Assembly: GCA_018697195.1 (NCBI GenBank)
Contig: CM031857.1
Coordinates: 98,093,674-98,157,673, forward strand
DNA length: 64,000 bases
Reading direction: 5' to 3'
Source: Certhia americana
Lineage: Eukaryota; Chordata; Aves; Passeriformes; Certhiidae
The notes beneath the pieces are model-generated. The model ran no database searches. It worked only from the letters and a program-made list of their open reading frames with translations, and was not told the DNA's origin. Below are positions 1-12,384 of this stretch, piece by piece; the first letter of the stretch is position 1; every line of letters starts with the position of its first letter. Both the position numbers and the translations under genes were made by a program.

Positions 1-1729
1 GGAGGCTTCCTTCTCTAGAGGGTAGGGAGAATGTTAGTGATAAAGCCTGATTGTTTAGTAATTTTCTGCCTATTAATCTGTAGAAGTCACTTCCCTTTTC
101 AAAGAAGACAGCAATAATTTATTTCATTATTTTTACAGTAGATTCAATTTAATCTAACCTCTCTTGCCCACTCCATTCCAGGAAAGTGGGCCTGAAAGAT
201 AGATTTGCCCATCTCTTTTTTTAAAACCCTGTCTTCTGCAATCCAGACACTTAAGTTTAATACTTAAATCTCAAGTGTTTATATGGTTTGAGTGAACTGG
301 TACTGGACTTGCAGCTTCAAGTTAGTTACCAATGCTTTAGGGCAGGCAATTTGACATCTTCCAAAACTGAATGCTGAGCTGCAGTTTGACAGCTGGATTT
401 GTCAAGGATAACATGTTTTATGTTCAGTTCTCAGGAAGTGACAGGTTGGTTTATGTTCTTCCCCCTCACCCTATAGTGCATTAAATAAAGTTGTACTATC
501 ACCTTCCATTCCTCATAAGATTGTTTTCTGGCTTCAGCAACAGAAAGGCCTTTTGTGGTGACTTCTTTAGAAGTATCTGATTGAAGTTAGTTAGCTTTGT
601 GGCATCTATTAAGACTAAATTTCAGTCGTCTACTAGCAATAACCAGCGTGTCAGAAATTATGACCCTGAACCTTCTGCTGTTAGCTAGGACTTGAGCAAG
701 TATGGCATGGATAATGAGTACTGAAGGAAAAAGTAATTAGGGGTTCTTGAATCTTATTTATGAGAAAGTTTGCATGGAGCAACCTGATTTGAACCTACAG
801 GCTTTCATTTTTGTTTCTATTAATATTGTTTGGTGTTTTCTTCACATTATCTGAATCACAGCTGATGGGAAGGGGGAATTAATATAATTTGCTTGTATTG
901 CATCAGGTACCTAAATCCCACTAATGTCTGTATTAGATTTGTTTCTATTACATAATAGCTTAAAATGTAAATCAGTAGATTTGATTTTTTTTTTCTTTGT
1001 AATTTTTATTCTTCATTTTAGTTGAAGTTATATCTTGGATTAAAGCCACTTTTACAAATGCGGAAGATGTTCATTTTCCAAACAAAGTGCTGTCAACTTA
1101 ATATTACCCGTGTAATGGGTAGTATTAAATGAATTTTTGTAATATTTCTAATGTGGGGAAAATATGCTACATTCTGCAAGGCTACATTTTCCACTTTATG
1201 GTAGCAAATCTGCAATAATTTTTTTTTAAGCAAATCTGTTTTTTAATGTTGTTAAGCCATTTATATTATCTCTTGATGGAACTCAGTAATACATAAAACT
1301 GTCCCAACAAGAAGACTAAGATTTTTAGCACCTGCTTCATCTTCTGTGTTTAGGCATAAAAAAAATCCTGATTCTTTTTATGGCAACGCATTGGAAGAAG
1401 GGGGTGAGAACAAATCATGTGTTATAGTGACACCCAGTATCTTTCCTCCATCATGTGCAAACAAAAAGAACATATTTTGACTATATGATCTCAATAGTGC
1501 CAAGCAGGAATGGAGAAGGAATTCAGGATGATATTCATGTTGGGGAATGAAATAAATGCATGGACTGGAAATGAGACTTGGTTAAACTAGTTTGCTGGTA
1601 TAGAGGACGTCTGCATGTGTCGGGGTGACTGGTTAGCCCGGTTTCCAAAGGGGAAAAAAAAGCTTATATAATTTTGCTTCCTGTTTCTGTGCCTGTCACA
1701 CATTTTAACTCATTGTCGAATGTGTTTCA
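1..1729. other. Intron-like unique sequence
   Basis: AT-rich DNA with short T and A runs and no recognisable gene or repeat family. A 12-bp inverted repeat with one mismatch (1098-1109 and 1117-1128, 7-nt loop) is the only structure noted. It is taken as part of the long FRMPD4 intron. Confidence 0.6.
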
Positions 1730-2470
1730 AGCTGGCCAGATGGGTGGTGATCTCAGTGGTCCTAAAATAGTCTACCACAGCCTTTAGCCAGGAGGACCTA
1801 TGATCCCTTCCCCAGCACTTGTCTCTGACCCACTCAGGAATCAGAGGGGCAGTAGGCAATGCCTGTGGCCCCAGGCAGCTGCCATGTGGCTGAGCAGCTG
1901 GTGCACATGCGGGGCTGGATTATCCCCAGGTTGCAGTGCTCACACTCTCTCTCTTTCTTCCCCAGTTATCAGATCAAATTAACCTTGGTAGGTGACCCCT
2001 ACCAGTTTCCAAGTACTGGACTGGGGGGGAGGCTGGCAGATGCACACGTGGAAGGCTCTGACACTGTTTGTGGCTGTTTGCCTGGGCTTCATCGTCAGAG
2101 GAGTGTGGATGTGATCTCTGCTGCTGGGGGGATGGCAGGCTGGACACCTCTCCTCACTGATTCAGACCCATCTGTCCTATGAAGATTCCATAACAAGTGC
2201 TAGTGTGATTTCATGCTAGCATGTTTGTGATTTCACCCACTGTGGAACAGGGCATGGTTTTTGCCAGCCAGAGCAGTCATCTGGGGAGGGCTGCTGCTTG
2301 CCTGGAGCATGGATCCATGGTGTTGCAGAGAGGCTGCCACAGCTTACCTGACTTTCTGACTGCTTCCTTGGCAGCTCATCTAGACAGGCATCAGTGAAGT
2401 GGACAGGAAAACCTTTCAGCAGATTGAAGGTGACTGCAGAGTTCTGGGGGCAGAGGTAAGAAGGACAGGT
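1730..2470. other. GC-richer unrecognised patch in the intron
   Basis: This stretch is clearly richer in G and C than its flanks and holds overlapping short ORFs, the longest 107 codons (1859-2182, +). It also has exon-like signals: a CTTCCCCAG acceptor-like site near 1965 and a TTGGCAG...CAGAGGTAAG pair around 2372-2458 on the + strand. No protein family is recognised. It may be an old element, a regulatory segment or an exon of an unannotated non-coding transcript. Confidence 0.35.
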
Positions 2471-2559
2471 GTCTGAGTGGCAGGCTTCTCAGCGCTCACA
2501 TGTAAGATGTGAATATTTACTGAGAGCTCAGGAAAAAATAATCCTATTGTGCAAGAAGA

Positions 2560-4090
2560 TTAGGGAGTTTTAAATAAGACCCCCTTACCAAGTAACTGCT
2601 TTGGAACTAAAATTCAGGAAGGCATAATGCAAAAAGGGGTACCAAAACCAGCTAAATTAACAAGGTGGGATTCTTAAAGTTGATTGATAGCAAAGGGAGG
2701 TTTGGAAAAGGTGTAAATTCACTGACTAGAAGAAACCAGCTAGTGTATAATGCTACAGAAGCATTAAATACTTTATTGGCCTCAGGGAAAAGCCTATTCC
2801 CCAGTGTACATATTTGCCAGCATTTTTTTGAACAGCCGATATCTGGAGAGCAAAATGTTAGTGGGCTCTTAAACGAGCAGGATAAAATATCCAAAAAAGT
2901 GGGATTGGATGGGAGCTGCCAAAGGTACTGAAGGAACTGGAAGATGTGAGACCACTACAAAAAGCCTGCACCTGAGGGAGGTCCTCAGTGAAAGAGGAAA
3001 GCCTGATGTGTTACCTGTCTCTGAGAAAGACAAGGGGGAGGCTTGGGTAACTGTAGGCTGCATAGCTTCATCTCATGGCCTGGAAAGATCATGGAGTATA
3101 CTCTTATTTCCAAACAGAGCAAGAAGACAACCAGAAACAGTCTGCATGGATTTAGCAAGGGCAAATTGTGCTTGGCTTGCCTTATTGCTGCTTTGGCTTA
3201 AATGACGTGTTGCAGGGGTGAGGGCAAGCAGTAGAACTCTTGAATTCTGCAGTGCTTTTGTCACTGTCTCCCATAGAGGTTTCATTTGGAATCTGAAGTG
3301 GTATGGTGTAGGCTAGTGGAATTTTAGATGAGTTGAAGACTATCTGCTGAAAGGTTAATGGTTCTTTATAGTTGGTCCTGAACAAGCAGGGTACTCTAGG
3401 GAATACTGCAGAGGCTGACATTGTTAGGGTTTTCATCAACATCCTGGGTCATGAAGCAAGAGGCACTTTGTGTATGTTTTCAGATTTACTAAATCACATT
3501 GGTAGATCTTCAATCCAGATAGAGCACTTGATGCAAATTCACCCCATGTATTATATTGAACTGAGCAAGAGTTTTAATGTGCTGTCATATCAAACAGGGT
3601 AAATAAGGCACCGGGCTGCGCTAGAAAAAGTACTTGAAGGACTGTTTTTGGTTTTTTCTCCAGTATTTAGTGTCTGTAAGGCTATCTGGAATACTCCATG
3701 CAGTTTTGGAGGCACTGCACTTGAACAGGTGGACAGAAAAGTTCAAGAAGGACCATTTGGAGGTGTAGCATATGGTGAGAGGTTGTCGGTGTGAGGGAGA
3801 GGCTGACAGAGTTGAGCTTGTACAGTCTAGAAAAGAGGAATCTGAAGAACAGTCCAGTAGCATCCTAAAACTTCTTGAAGGACATTTACAAAGATCTTAA
3901 AGCTGATTTCTGTTCAGTAGCGACAGATGGCAAAAAGACAGATGTAATGGCACAATTTGTAACTGGGTTTGGACAGCAGGGAGAAAGTTTTATCTGCAGG
4001 GACAAAGCAGCCCTGGAAGAGGCTTCCACATGGAAGTGGTTTAATCTCTGTCCTCAGAGGAATTTGTAACTCCGTTGGACAAAACTGTGA
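2560..4090 (+). mobile_element. Old, decayed CR1 LINE fragment (reverse transcriptase and 3' part)
   Basis: The order of recognisable CR1 pieces matches the + strand. A GLDG-type block with 'GTACTGAAGGAACTGG' lies near 2905-2945. 'CATGGATTTAGCAAGGGCAAAT' -like RT sequence lies near 3147, 'CACTGTCTCCCATAG' near 3262, 'TTTTCATCAACATCCTGG' near 3429, and the 3' untranslated part (TCTAGAAAAGAGG, ACTTCTTGAAGGACATTTAC, GACAGATGTAATGG) at 3820-3960. The reading frame is broken many times by stops and shifts, so no protein can be made. The first 300 bases (2560-2860) are assigned less surely, and the true CR1 3' terminus is missing or unreadable. Confidence 0.75.
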
Positions 4091-7000
4091 CTGACTTCAT
4101 CTGCTGTTAGCAATGGTTTCCACCTGGGCAGAAGATGTCCCAGCCAGCACTTCTTTGATTCTGTGGTCTCAGAGACACAGAGGATGTGGGGAGAGTTTGG
4201 TTCAAGTATGATGCAGAAAGATGTAAGAAATCAATTTCTTTCAGCAGAATGCTTTGATGGACCAATTGGTGGTTTCTTGGAGTGTTTTGTATGGTGTCAT
4301 CATCATAAATGACTGGAAAAAGAACTTCTTTTAAAGAAAGAAGTCTGGGTCTCTTAAAATGCTGTAAGATTATGTACAAAAGGATAGTTACTCCAGTACC
4401 AATATGCACCCCATATAGAGTGCATTTCTAGTCACAGTTACCACTTATGCCAAAATAAATCGGCACAGTATTTTTACATCTGAGCTTTAATTTGAAAAGT
4501 TTGCATTCACTTTTGAACTGGAGACATGGATACTTTTAAAACAAGTAGTTTTGAAAAACTGAGTGTTGCCCATGTATTCTGAGTTCTTTTCTGTCAATGT
4601 AGATTAGATGTGGGCCTAATGTTCTGAAAGAGTTTGGTAAGTACTCTATGGATTCAGGGAATCTGATGGAAGCATATGTAATTCCAAGGTTGACTGCCTC
4701 TCACTGTGCAACTTCTTCGTCTCATGGTCTGCTGCAAAGAGAGCTTTTTGGGTTCAATTGAGTGATAATCAATACTAGTATGTTTATATACTTTATCTTT
4801 GGGAGACTGAGGAGTTAGTCTAAAAGTAAATGTATTGCTGTCTTTTTGTCCTTGTTCATGTTTTGGATCAATCTACACAGAGTGCTGTCTCTGTGGGGTT
4901 GCATGCTTGTAATCAAATTTTTACTGCCCTGCTTATTTTTCTTTCTAACTCTTCATACCTTCATAAAAAGCACTCTTTGTGCGCAAGAAATGATATATGC
5001 CAATACAATGTGATCCAAATAAATAGAAATTTTCCCTTTAAAAGATTAAACAAACTGCAGAACTTCCTATCAGTTTATCAGACTTCTTGTTTAATCTAAT
5101 CACGATGCATGAAGTCTGTTTACTGCGGTAGCTTTTATTAGAGGTTATGCAAATTTTGTGTTAAATCCCATCAGTAATAATCAAGATTTTCTTAGCTAGG
5201 AAGTTATATTGCTTGAATTTTCTGATGCCATTTTTTAATAGCTGGGGAGTATCTAAAATATTCATTTTAAGATATGCCTAAACTGTAATCATACCTTTTA
5301 AAACACCATAGAACTAGTTAGCCTGGTTGACAGTAATAATGCAGTTGGTTCAAAAATCACATGTTGCTACTATTCCTGTGGTTCTTATTACAGGAATGGC
5401 ATTACTCTAGAGGCTCAAGGAATATTTAAGTAATGTAGCAAGAAGCCAAATGTGCAGGCATGTGGTGTGCAGGTTTTATGAACTCTGCACATGAAGTTTA
5501 TGACCCTGGACTGGGAGGTGTGATATATATGCACTGACCAGATGCACTGTATATCTCCATAATGAACCTGGGGACTTGGGGAAAGTTTTTTCTCTTGGTC
5601 TTTGTTTCTAGAATGCTGAAGGAAAATGTGAAATGCAGGCATACCCCATTCTCAGGTGGTTTTGCTGTACCATTCATCCTCACACCATGAGACAAAAGCT
5701 GTGCCTGTCTGGGAAGCATTTCTATCTTGGGTGTATCTGCATGAAGTATAATTGCCCTTCTGAAAGCAGGATTGATAGTCCTAAAATAGGCTCAGGATCT
5801 GACCTGAAATTTAACTGGAAACTATAAATGTATGTGGTTAGATGTATTATTAGTGCATGATGTCTGAAGTCCCAAACAGCTGCAAAATTTGATGTTTTAA
5901 ATTATCTCTGTTTATTTTTTGAGCTGTATGCCTAATGGGAGAATTTGTAATGCTGACATGGCAGCTCAGACTGCTTGTTGCTAATGTTCTTAATTACTCT
6001 GCTTCTGCAACCAAGAAGGATGACAGCTCATACCTATTCCAGTGGTGATTTGTTAAATTTTGATGTAATGTCTTTATGAATCAACTTACTTTGCAAAGCT
6101 CAAAATTGTCAGATAACAATGGTTCTATTTGCAATGGCTTTATTTTTAATTGTTGTGCTTGTTTGTGTGGGAAGCTGAATGAGTGCATTGTCAAGGTTGA
6201 AAATTAGAGTTATCAATCTTCTGTAGAAGCCCTTTCTGAAAAGGTGATTTTTTTCCAGTTGCTCATATTTTAGATGTAAGTCAAAGCAAAAATATTTTAT
6301 GTTTTAATATCAAACTGAATTTGATTATCTTAACAATTATCTGTTGAATACTGTTACATGAAATATTAGTAAAATTGGTCCACACATAGCAGTGGTTGCT
6401 ACGACAACTTGCAAGGAAGTTGCAAGGCACAGTATGCACGATGACTATCTATACTGAGGAAAGAAAGATGTAATCTGATTTTAAGCTTAGGTTTTCGTGT
6501 ATAAATGCTTCTGGAGGATAGGTGCTTTCTCTGCTTTTTTGATTTAACCATCCTATTGCAAATCATAAATAAGACTCAGTAATGTTATAACTGTCTAAAT
6601 CATTAAGGATCAAGTGTTAGAAAGAAATTTAATGCGTGATCTACTACATTAAGATGTTTGTCTGTTGGAGTACAATAATTTTAGTTGTGTAACAAAACTG
6701 TGTTATTTCTATGAACTTAGGTTCAGTGCTTTAGCTTCAGATGTATGTGGCTGGTTTCAAGATTCAAAAATTAAAATCATGGAATTACTCTGAGTTTGAG
6801 GTTAAGGATTTAAAATCCAAATTTGTGGCTGAATAATCTGTAATGATGTAGTCCATCTTGGTTTCATGTTCTGGGTTGAATTTTGTATTTTTAGAGTGAT
6901 GCACCAGTTTCAGCACTTTTCTTGGGTAGTTATTTGATGTTTTCACCCTATGAACATGGATTAAAGATACATATTATTAATAATTAAATCTTTACTTAGT

Positions 7001-7440
7001 AAGATCTTTATGCATAACATCAGCTTTTAAAGTTCTCATGGTTATGATCCTCATGTTTTATTGCAAGTCTCAGAAAATTCAGAGGATTGGCAGCACTGTA
7101 CAGCCAGAGTGCACTGCGTATCATTTTGTTTTCACTTCTGCTTGTTGTCTGCCTGGCATTGTACCTAAGTGCCTGCCAAGGAAAATTAACTGTAGTGAAG
7201 TCCATAGAAGCAACTGAATTTGAATCTCCTCTGACTCCTACAATGACTTTTTAATTTTGATTAGTATTTTTATCATTTTAAAAATTGGAAATAGAAGACT
7301 TGTATAAAAGATGGTCACTGCATACAATAAAATTTGAGAAGTTCAGGCTTCTTTATCCTAAACACTGGAGCAGAACTGCCTGTTGTCTACAAAAGGCAGC
7401 AAATAGAGAATTGCTTTCTGATTTTAAACTAAAAGTTCTT
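4091..7440. other. Intron, unique sequence
   Basis: AT-rich DNA without a convincing ORF, repeat family or RNA gene. The part around 5880-6350 is rich in TAAT-type words and could include a conserved non-coding element, but nothing in a single sequence can show conservation. Confidence 0.55.
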
Positions 7441-7482
7441 TAAAGTCCCTTCTAACGCAAACAATTTTATGATTCTGTGATT
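7441..7482 (+). mobile_element. Short CR1 3'-end remnant
   Basis: AAAGTCCCTTCTAACGCAAA followed by ATTTTATGATTCTGTGA resembles the avian CR1 terminus (GGTCCCTTCCAACCCAAACC then ATTCTATGATTCTRTGA). Only about 40 bp survive. Confidence 0.6.
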
Positions 7483-7637
7483 TTTCTCAGTTCATGTCCT
7501 TTTTTCTATGTGATCCTATATTTGAAACTCAAATTGGTGAATTGTTATCCTGGGATAGTCACTTGGGTTGTGACTACCTTATAAAATAAAGTCCTTGTGG
7601 CTTAATTTTCCCAGTTTTTGCTGAATGGGGAGCAGGG

Positions 7638-7671
7638 CTGTAAGAAGCAAGAGTCTGTAAGAAGCAAGAGT
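7638..7671. repeat. 17-bp tandem duplication, two perfect copies
   Basis: CTGTAAGAAGCAAGAGT occurs at 7638-7654 and again at 7655-7671 without a mismatch, which suggests a recent local duplication. Confidence 0.95.
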
Positions 7672-8978
7672 TTTTGACAACAATACAGATAAAATCTGGA
7701 GGGTAAGAATGCAGAGATGAAAACAATGGGTTTTAAAGATGCAAGAGGAACTGGGTTGCTGCATGATGACTTCTACAATACAGCAATACAAAAACATGCA
7801 TTCATACTCCCTTGCCTCTTCCTTGGAAAACACACATCAGCGTTGCCTGAGTTAGAAGTTGCTACTAATGCCACCTAATATATTTTACAGGCATAATACT
7901 GAGTGCATGTATGCAGAAATTAATATGTTGATGTAGCCTGTATGTCTGCAGTAATATTAAAGCACATTTTAAACCATTTGGAAAATTTTTTTTTTTTACC
8001 CTACAAAAAGTGACAAAAAGTCTTTGTTCTTTTGTCTTGGCCAGACTAATTTAGATATTTTACCTTTCCTTCCTTCATTAATCCTTATGAGTCTGGAAAA
8101 AAACCTAATTATTTCAGTGAGCTAATTCTGACTAAATCCTGCGATGCAGAACAGCATGTGAAACTGCTTGTGCCCTGATATTACTCAGGCCTGCAACAGA
8201 AAAAGAAAAAAAAAAAGCATATATATCATGGATTATATTTTGCTTCAGGCATTTTCTGACCTACTGTATTATGATTTGGCAGTTACATCAAAAAATTAAA
8301 AGCTATTTGGGTTCTTACCAAATGCATTTTATAAAAATAGAAAACATGAGTAATTCAGACTGTAGAATAGCTTTGGATGGATGATTATTCCAAAAATTTT
8401 AATAGTCCAATAAGAACCTAATCTAATTGCATGTTGAAATGAAGTTAAATATTTTCCAAATAGATTAGAGAAAGGGAATGGTATTTGTCAGCATGCTACA
8501 ACACACTTCCTTCTCAGTGAGCACACACATTTAGAACCTATATGATTTTGACTAAACCAACTTGTCCCAAAGGAAATAGATACAACCAGGTAATGATACC
8601 CATTTTGCCCACTTAATGAGAGGATCTCCAAGTGCTATACACTCTTGTCAGAGTAGCTGTAAGAGCTAGTTACCTCTTTATTTCCCAGTTACAGCTCTTG
8701 CAAGACATTTAATGGGTTCTAGGCAAATCCTGATTGGATTGAAAGGTCTCCTAACTATCACACATTTGGGACAATTGTAGGAATATTGGCTGGTCCCTTT
8801 GAGCTCTCAGTGTGAAGCTGGAGTCAGTAAGGACAGGGATCCCAGAGTCCCTTTTGTTGGCTGATGAAGCCTCCAAAGCCATTTGATGCCTTGAAGGACA
8901 AAGGGCTGAAAGAGCTGTCAGGGATTGGTCCCATCATCGTTTCAGACTCTAAATGAAGAGGACTGGAAGCAGCAGTTC
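7672..8978. other. Intron, unique sequence
   Basis: No gene or repeat recognised. There are T and A runs near 7987-7998 and 8200-8216. The block 8580-8720 has some words reminiscent of ancient SINEs but not enough for a call. Confidence 0.5.
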
Positions 8979-9106
8979 AGGTCAGAGCTTTTTGGTTACA
9001 AGGTATGTCTAGGTACAACATCTGACTTTCAGAATGGGTGTGACCTCCTTGATCTTGTCACTTCTTTGAAAATTTTTGGTCAGTACCTGAAGGTCACTTC
9101 TGACCT
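8979..9106. promoter_or_regulatory. Cluster of four nuclear-receptor half-sites (candidate enhancer)
   Basis: Perfect AGGTCA/TGACCT hexamers occur at 8979-8984 (+), 9041-9046 (-), 9091-9096 (+) and 9101-9106 (-). The last two form an inverted repeat with a 4-base spacer. Such hexamers are bound by nuclear receptors such as RAR/RXR, ER and orphan receptors. Binding here is only an inference. Confidence 0.35.
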
Positions 9107-9674
9107 ACAGGAGGAGGTGAGCATACTTGCTGGCCATTCAACCTGTATCCATTTAAATCCATTATTTAAATATGTTACTCATGTAAGGTAAGTGATCTTA
9201 CAACTAGAAAGGGACTAAATGAGATACTCAAAGGTAGGTGCTTCACAGCCATCAAGCATATTGCTCTCTCCACATCTCTCCAAGTATAATCATAAAATAA
9301 ACATTCATGCCTATCAAGAACTGAGTTCTGCAGTGTTTTATTTTGAAAGGAAAAAAAAAATAGCCTAAGCTTTTCTCCCATCCCAGAATGAAGTACAAGC
9401 TAGGAAAAGGCTGGGGAAGAAACTAGAGCAAGAAATAGTGCAACCTTCCCCCTCCGTTTGTATAACACTCTCCTGATCCTTTGCTTCTGATTTAATTTTG
9501 TGTTATTACACTTTGGATAGCATGTTACAGTTTACACAGTGGGAATAAAAACTTGTTTTGTTCTGTGCCTGAAATGGCCTAAGGGTGTACTTTGACAAGA
9601 CGCTGAGAATTGCTGGTCCACATTCAGCAGGTGCAGGTGGAGCTGGTTTGGAGCTTTCATGCTCAGCGCTGGCT

Positions 9675-9710
9675 CAGCACGCAAAGTGCCACCAGCACCC
9701 AAAGTGCCAC
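9675..9710. repeat. 18-bp tandem duplication, two copies with one mismatch
   Basis: CAGCACGCAAAGTGCCAC (9675-9692) is followed directly by CAGCACCCAAAGTGCCAC (9693-9710). It sits in a small GC-rich patch at 9600-9720. Confidence 0.9.
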
Positions 9711-11843
9711 CGACACCTCAGGACTTTTGATGAATGAATTTATGAACTTTTCTGTTATCCATGTTCTGAAGGTGTCATGAGAAGAACTGCTGAAATCGAG
9801 TGTGTGCATTTCAGGCAGGAAGATGTGAGGGCAGGAAGGGAGATAGGAATAGTTCTCTTCAGGTCCCTATAGATTTGCATTAAAAAAATGTTAATTTAAA
9901 AAATCTGCAACCCTGTGGATTGGTTACATGCACTGTATTACCATGCTCTTTAAATACTAAGGTAAGAAATAGTTTGTTCTCTATGCTTGGTGAGTAGTTT
10001 TTCAACATATTGCTTGGAGAGAAACATTTTTCTGAAAATTCTCTTTTTGTTGTTGTTTGTTTATATTCCCGCTATCCTGAAAATAAAATAGGGATGGGAA
10101 CACAATTAACCTCTTTTCATTTTTTTTCTTTTTCCATTTTATCAATGTTCTAAGGTTTTGGCTACATCTGTGGCCCAAAAACCTAGAGAAAAAAAGTGGG
10201 AAATCATGGACCAGAAAAAGGGGGAAGCCTTTCTTTGGTTAATGTGACCAAAGGAAAAATATAGCTTTCTACTATTCAGTGGTTAACTAGAAGTTTTCTG
10301 AAAGCTGCTTGTGTAGGATTTAACTTTTTCTTTAAAATTGCAAAAATTTAAGGTGACAGAATGAGATAGAAGATTCAAAGAGAATCTTCCAGCCTGTGAT
10401 TTTGTGCCTTCATCTAAATTTTTAGTTATGCATTTTTAGACTTTATATTACTAAGGAGTTTTTCTGTTTGTTTTCAATAAATTCCCTTCCAAAAAAACCC
10501 CATAGAACAGATGAATTTTCTGAGTTATTAATATTTTTGGGAGGATAACTTTCTGTATGCAAGTTGTATCGATACATAGAGTGTTGCCAACGTCACCATG
10601 AAGATGCATTTTACCACTGATATATGAAAATTAAGAAATCTATTATCTTCATGGTACTTGACTGATAAGCCTATTGTATTGCTTCTATTCAGCATATACC
10701 AAAGGTATTGCAATAGGTGTATTAATATAGCAAAATAATTTTATTAATACTAATTTAAAGAAAGTTTTCATACTAGCTGTCAAGGAGTGTCATTAATCTT
10801 AATATCTAAATACTCAAGTGTCTGTTTTACTTCTTAGTCTGTTCTCATGTTTTGATTTACCAATGCAGAAGAATTAGTAATTTAACCAAATACCTTTATT
10901 AAGGAATAGGGAGTCAGAGTATGTCAGTGTAGAAAAAAGCTGAATGGAGTAGTGGAATGATCAAAAAAATACTGGCATCTGTTGTTTTATTTTAGCCATA
11001 CTTTTGTTCTACAAATTTTGTCGTTTCAATTTTTTTAAAGAAATAAGATACCACAGTTAACCTCCTGGTGCCTAAATTGTGTGCCATCAAAGATGTATTT
11101 ATTCCTTTCCCACGCCTTCATGAAGAATGAACTCATTTTGAATGTCTAGTAGTTCAGTTTTGGCTAGGTATTTATGTTTTTTTTAATGGCCTACCTCACC
11201 TGTAACATTACTCTTCAGCTAGAAATTCGCTGCCTCCCCACTGCTGTGGGTAGCTCAGGAACTGCTTTAGAGGGCAGTTCCTGGCCTGCAGCCCAGCGAA
11301 TGTGCTGGTGGTCTTGTACATACACTGCTCAATGGAGCAGTTTCTGCTTCACCCACCAGCTGACAGCCCCTTAGTGACTCCATTTTATTGCAGAATTCAG
11401 AAGGTAGCATTTACGTCCATTTTTAGTAGGGCTCTCAGTGATGACCAAGATGTCTGTTCTGCCACAGGAGAGATGCCTGAGGAGGTCAGTTTCTTTTGTT
11501 GAAAGAAGGACTTTGGACACAGCCATAACTGTCCTCACAGTGGCTGAAGAATGTCCCTTCTCTCCAACTTAAGCTTCAGCTTCTTGGGAAAGGGTTTCAG
11601 GAAGGTATTTTCTTTGATGAGAGAGAGAGAGGAGAAAAAGTGCCCATGTGATTAAGGTTTGAATTCTTTCTTGGTCTCTTCTGACAAATGTTCTTGCTGT
11701 CACCCATAGCCAAGTATTTAGCAGAATTGCTGACTGCAGACTCAAGAAACATCTTAAGAAACACCCACTGAGATATTTTTAAATTCTCTGGGGCTGGGGA
11801 ATAAAACAAGAGAAGTTCACAGATGAAGATAAAAGATTCTATA
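9711..11843. other. Intron, unique sequence
   Basis: AT-rich DNA with several short T runs. Short ORFs near 11174-11502 overlap each other in different frames and show no recognisable domain. Confidence 0.5.
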
Positions 11844-11886
11844 TATTCTAATCTGAATCCATCATGAATGGATTCAGATCAGAATA
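11844..11886. repeat. Long imperfect palindrome (hairpin)
   Basis: ATCTGAATCCAT (11851-11862) and ATGGATTCAGAT (11868-11879) pair perfectly around a 5-nt loop. After one mismatch, six more pairs extend the stem (11844-11849 with 11881-11886), giving 18 of 19 pairs. Confidence 0.9.
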
Positions 11887-12043
11887 AAGTAGTATGTAAA
11901 GAAAGCAAATATGTTCATATTCATAGGGAACTGGAAATTATGTACAATGAGCAAGTTTTTATTTTCCATGCATTTTATCCTCTGTTTTTCCATTTCATAG
12001 AAGAAGGTTCCCCATTCCCTATCTAAGGGTCAGATATTCTGTT

Positions 12044-12384
12044 AATCATAGAATCACAGAAATTGCTGAGTTGGAAGGGACCCATCAGGGTCATCAAGTC
12101 CAGCTCCTGGCCCTGTATAGGACACCTCAAGAACCCCTTGCCTGGCAGCATTGTCCAAATTCTCCTTGAAATCTGTCAGGATTGGTGCTGTGACCTCTTT
12201 CCTGGGGAGCCTGTTCCAGTGCCCAACCACCCTCAGAGTGAAAAACCTTTTCCTGATATCCAGCCTGAACCTCCCCCATCTCAGCTTCATGCCATTTCCT
12301 CAAGTCTTGTCACATGCCACAAGAGTGGATCGGTACCTGCCCCTCCACTTCCTCGTGAGGATGTTGAAGACCATAATGAGGGTA
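12044..12384 (-). mobile_element. CR1 LINE 3' fragment, antisense to FRMPD4
   Basis: Begins AATCATAGAATCACAGAAAT and runs through GAGTTGGAAGGGACCCATC, a block matching CCTGTTCCAGTGCCCAACC, and CTCATCCT-type 3' untranslated CR1 sequence, so the element's 3' end faces left. It is well preserved and probably belongs to a fairly young CR1 subfamily. The copy is cut at 12384 by an LTR, and a few more bases (CCCCTTGG, from 12734) may be its continuation on the far side. Confidence 0.9.

Noticed and set aside
1859..2182. A 107-codon frame containing LTLVGDPYQFPSTG, slightly like the VGDPKQLP motif of superfamily 1 helicases
   Set aside because: Only a few residues match, the key QLPP is not kept, and nothing else of a helicase is present.
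8580..8720. Possible ancient SINE
   Set aside because: Only a few short words resemble MIR, in no consistent order.
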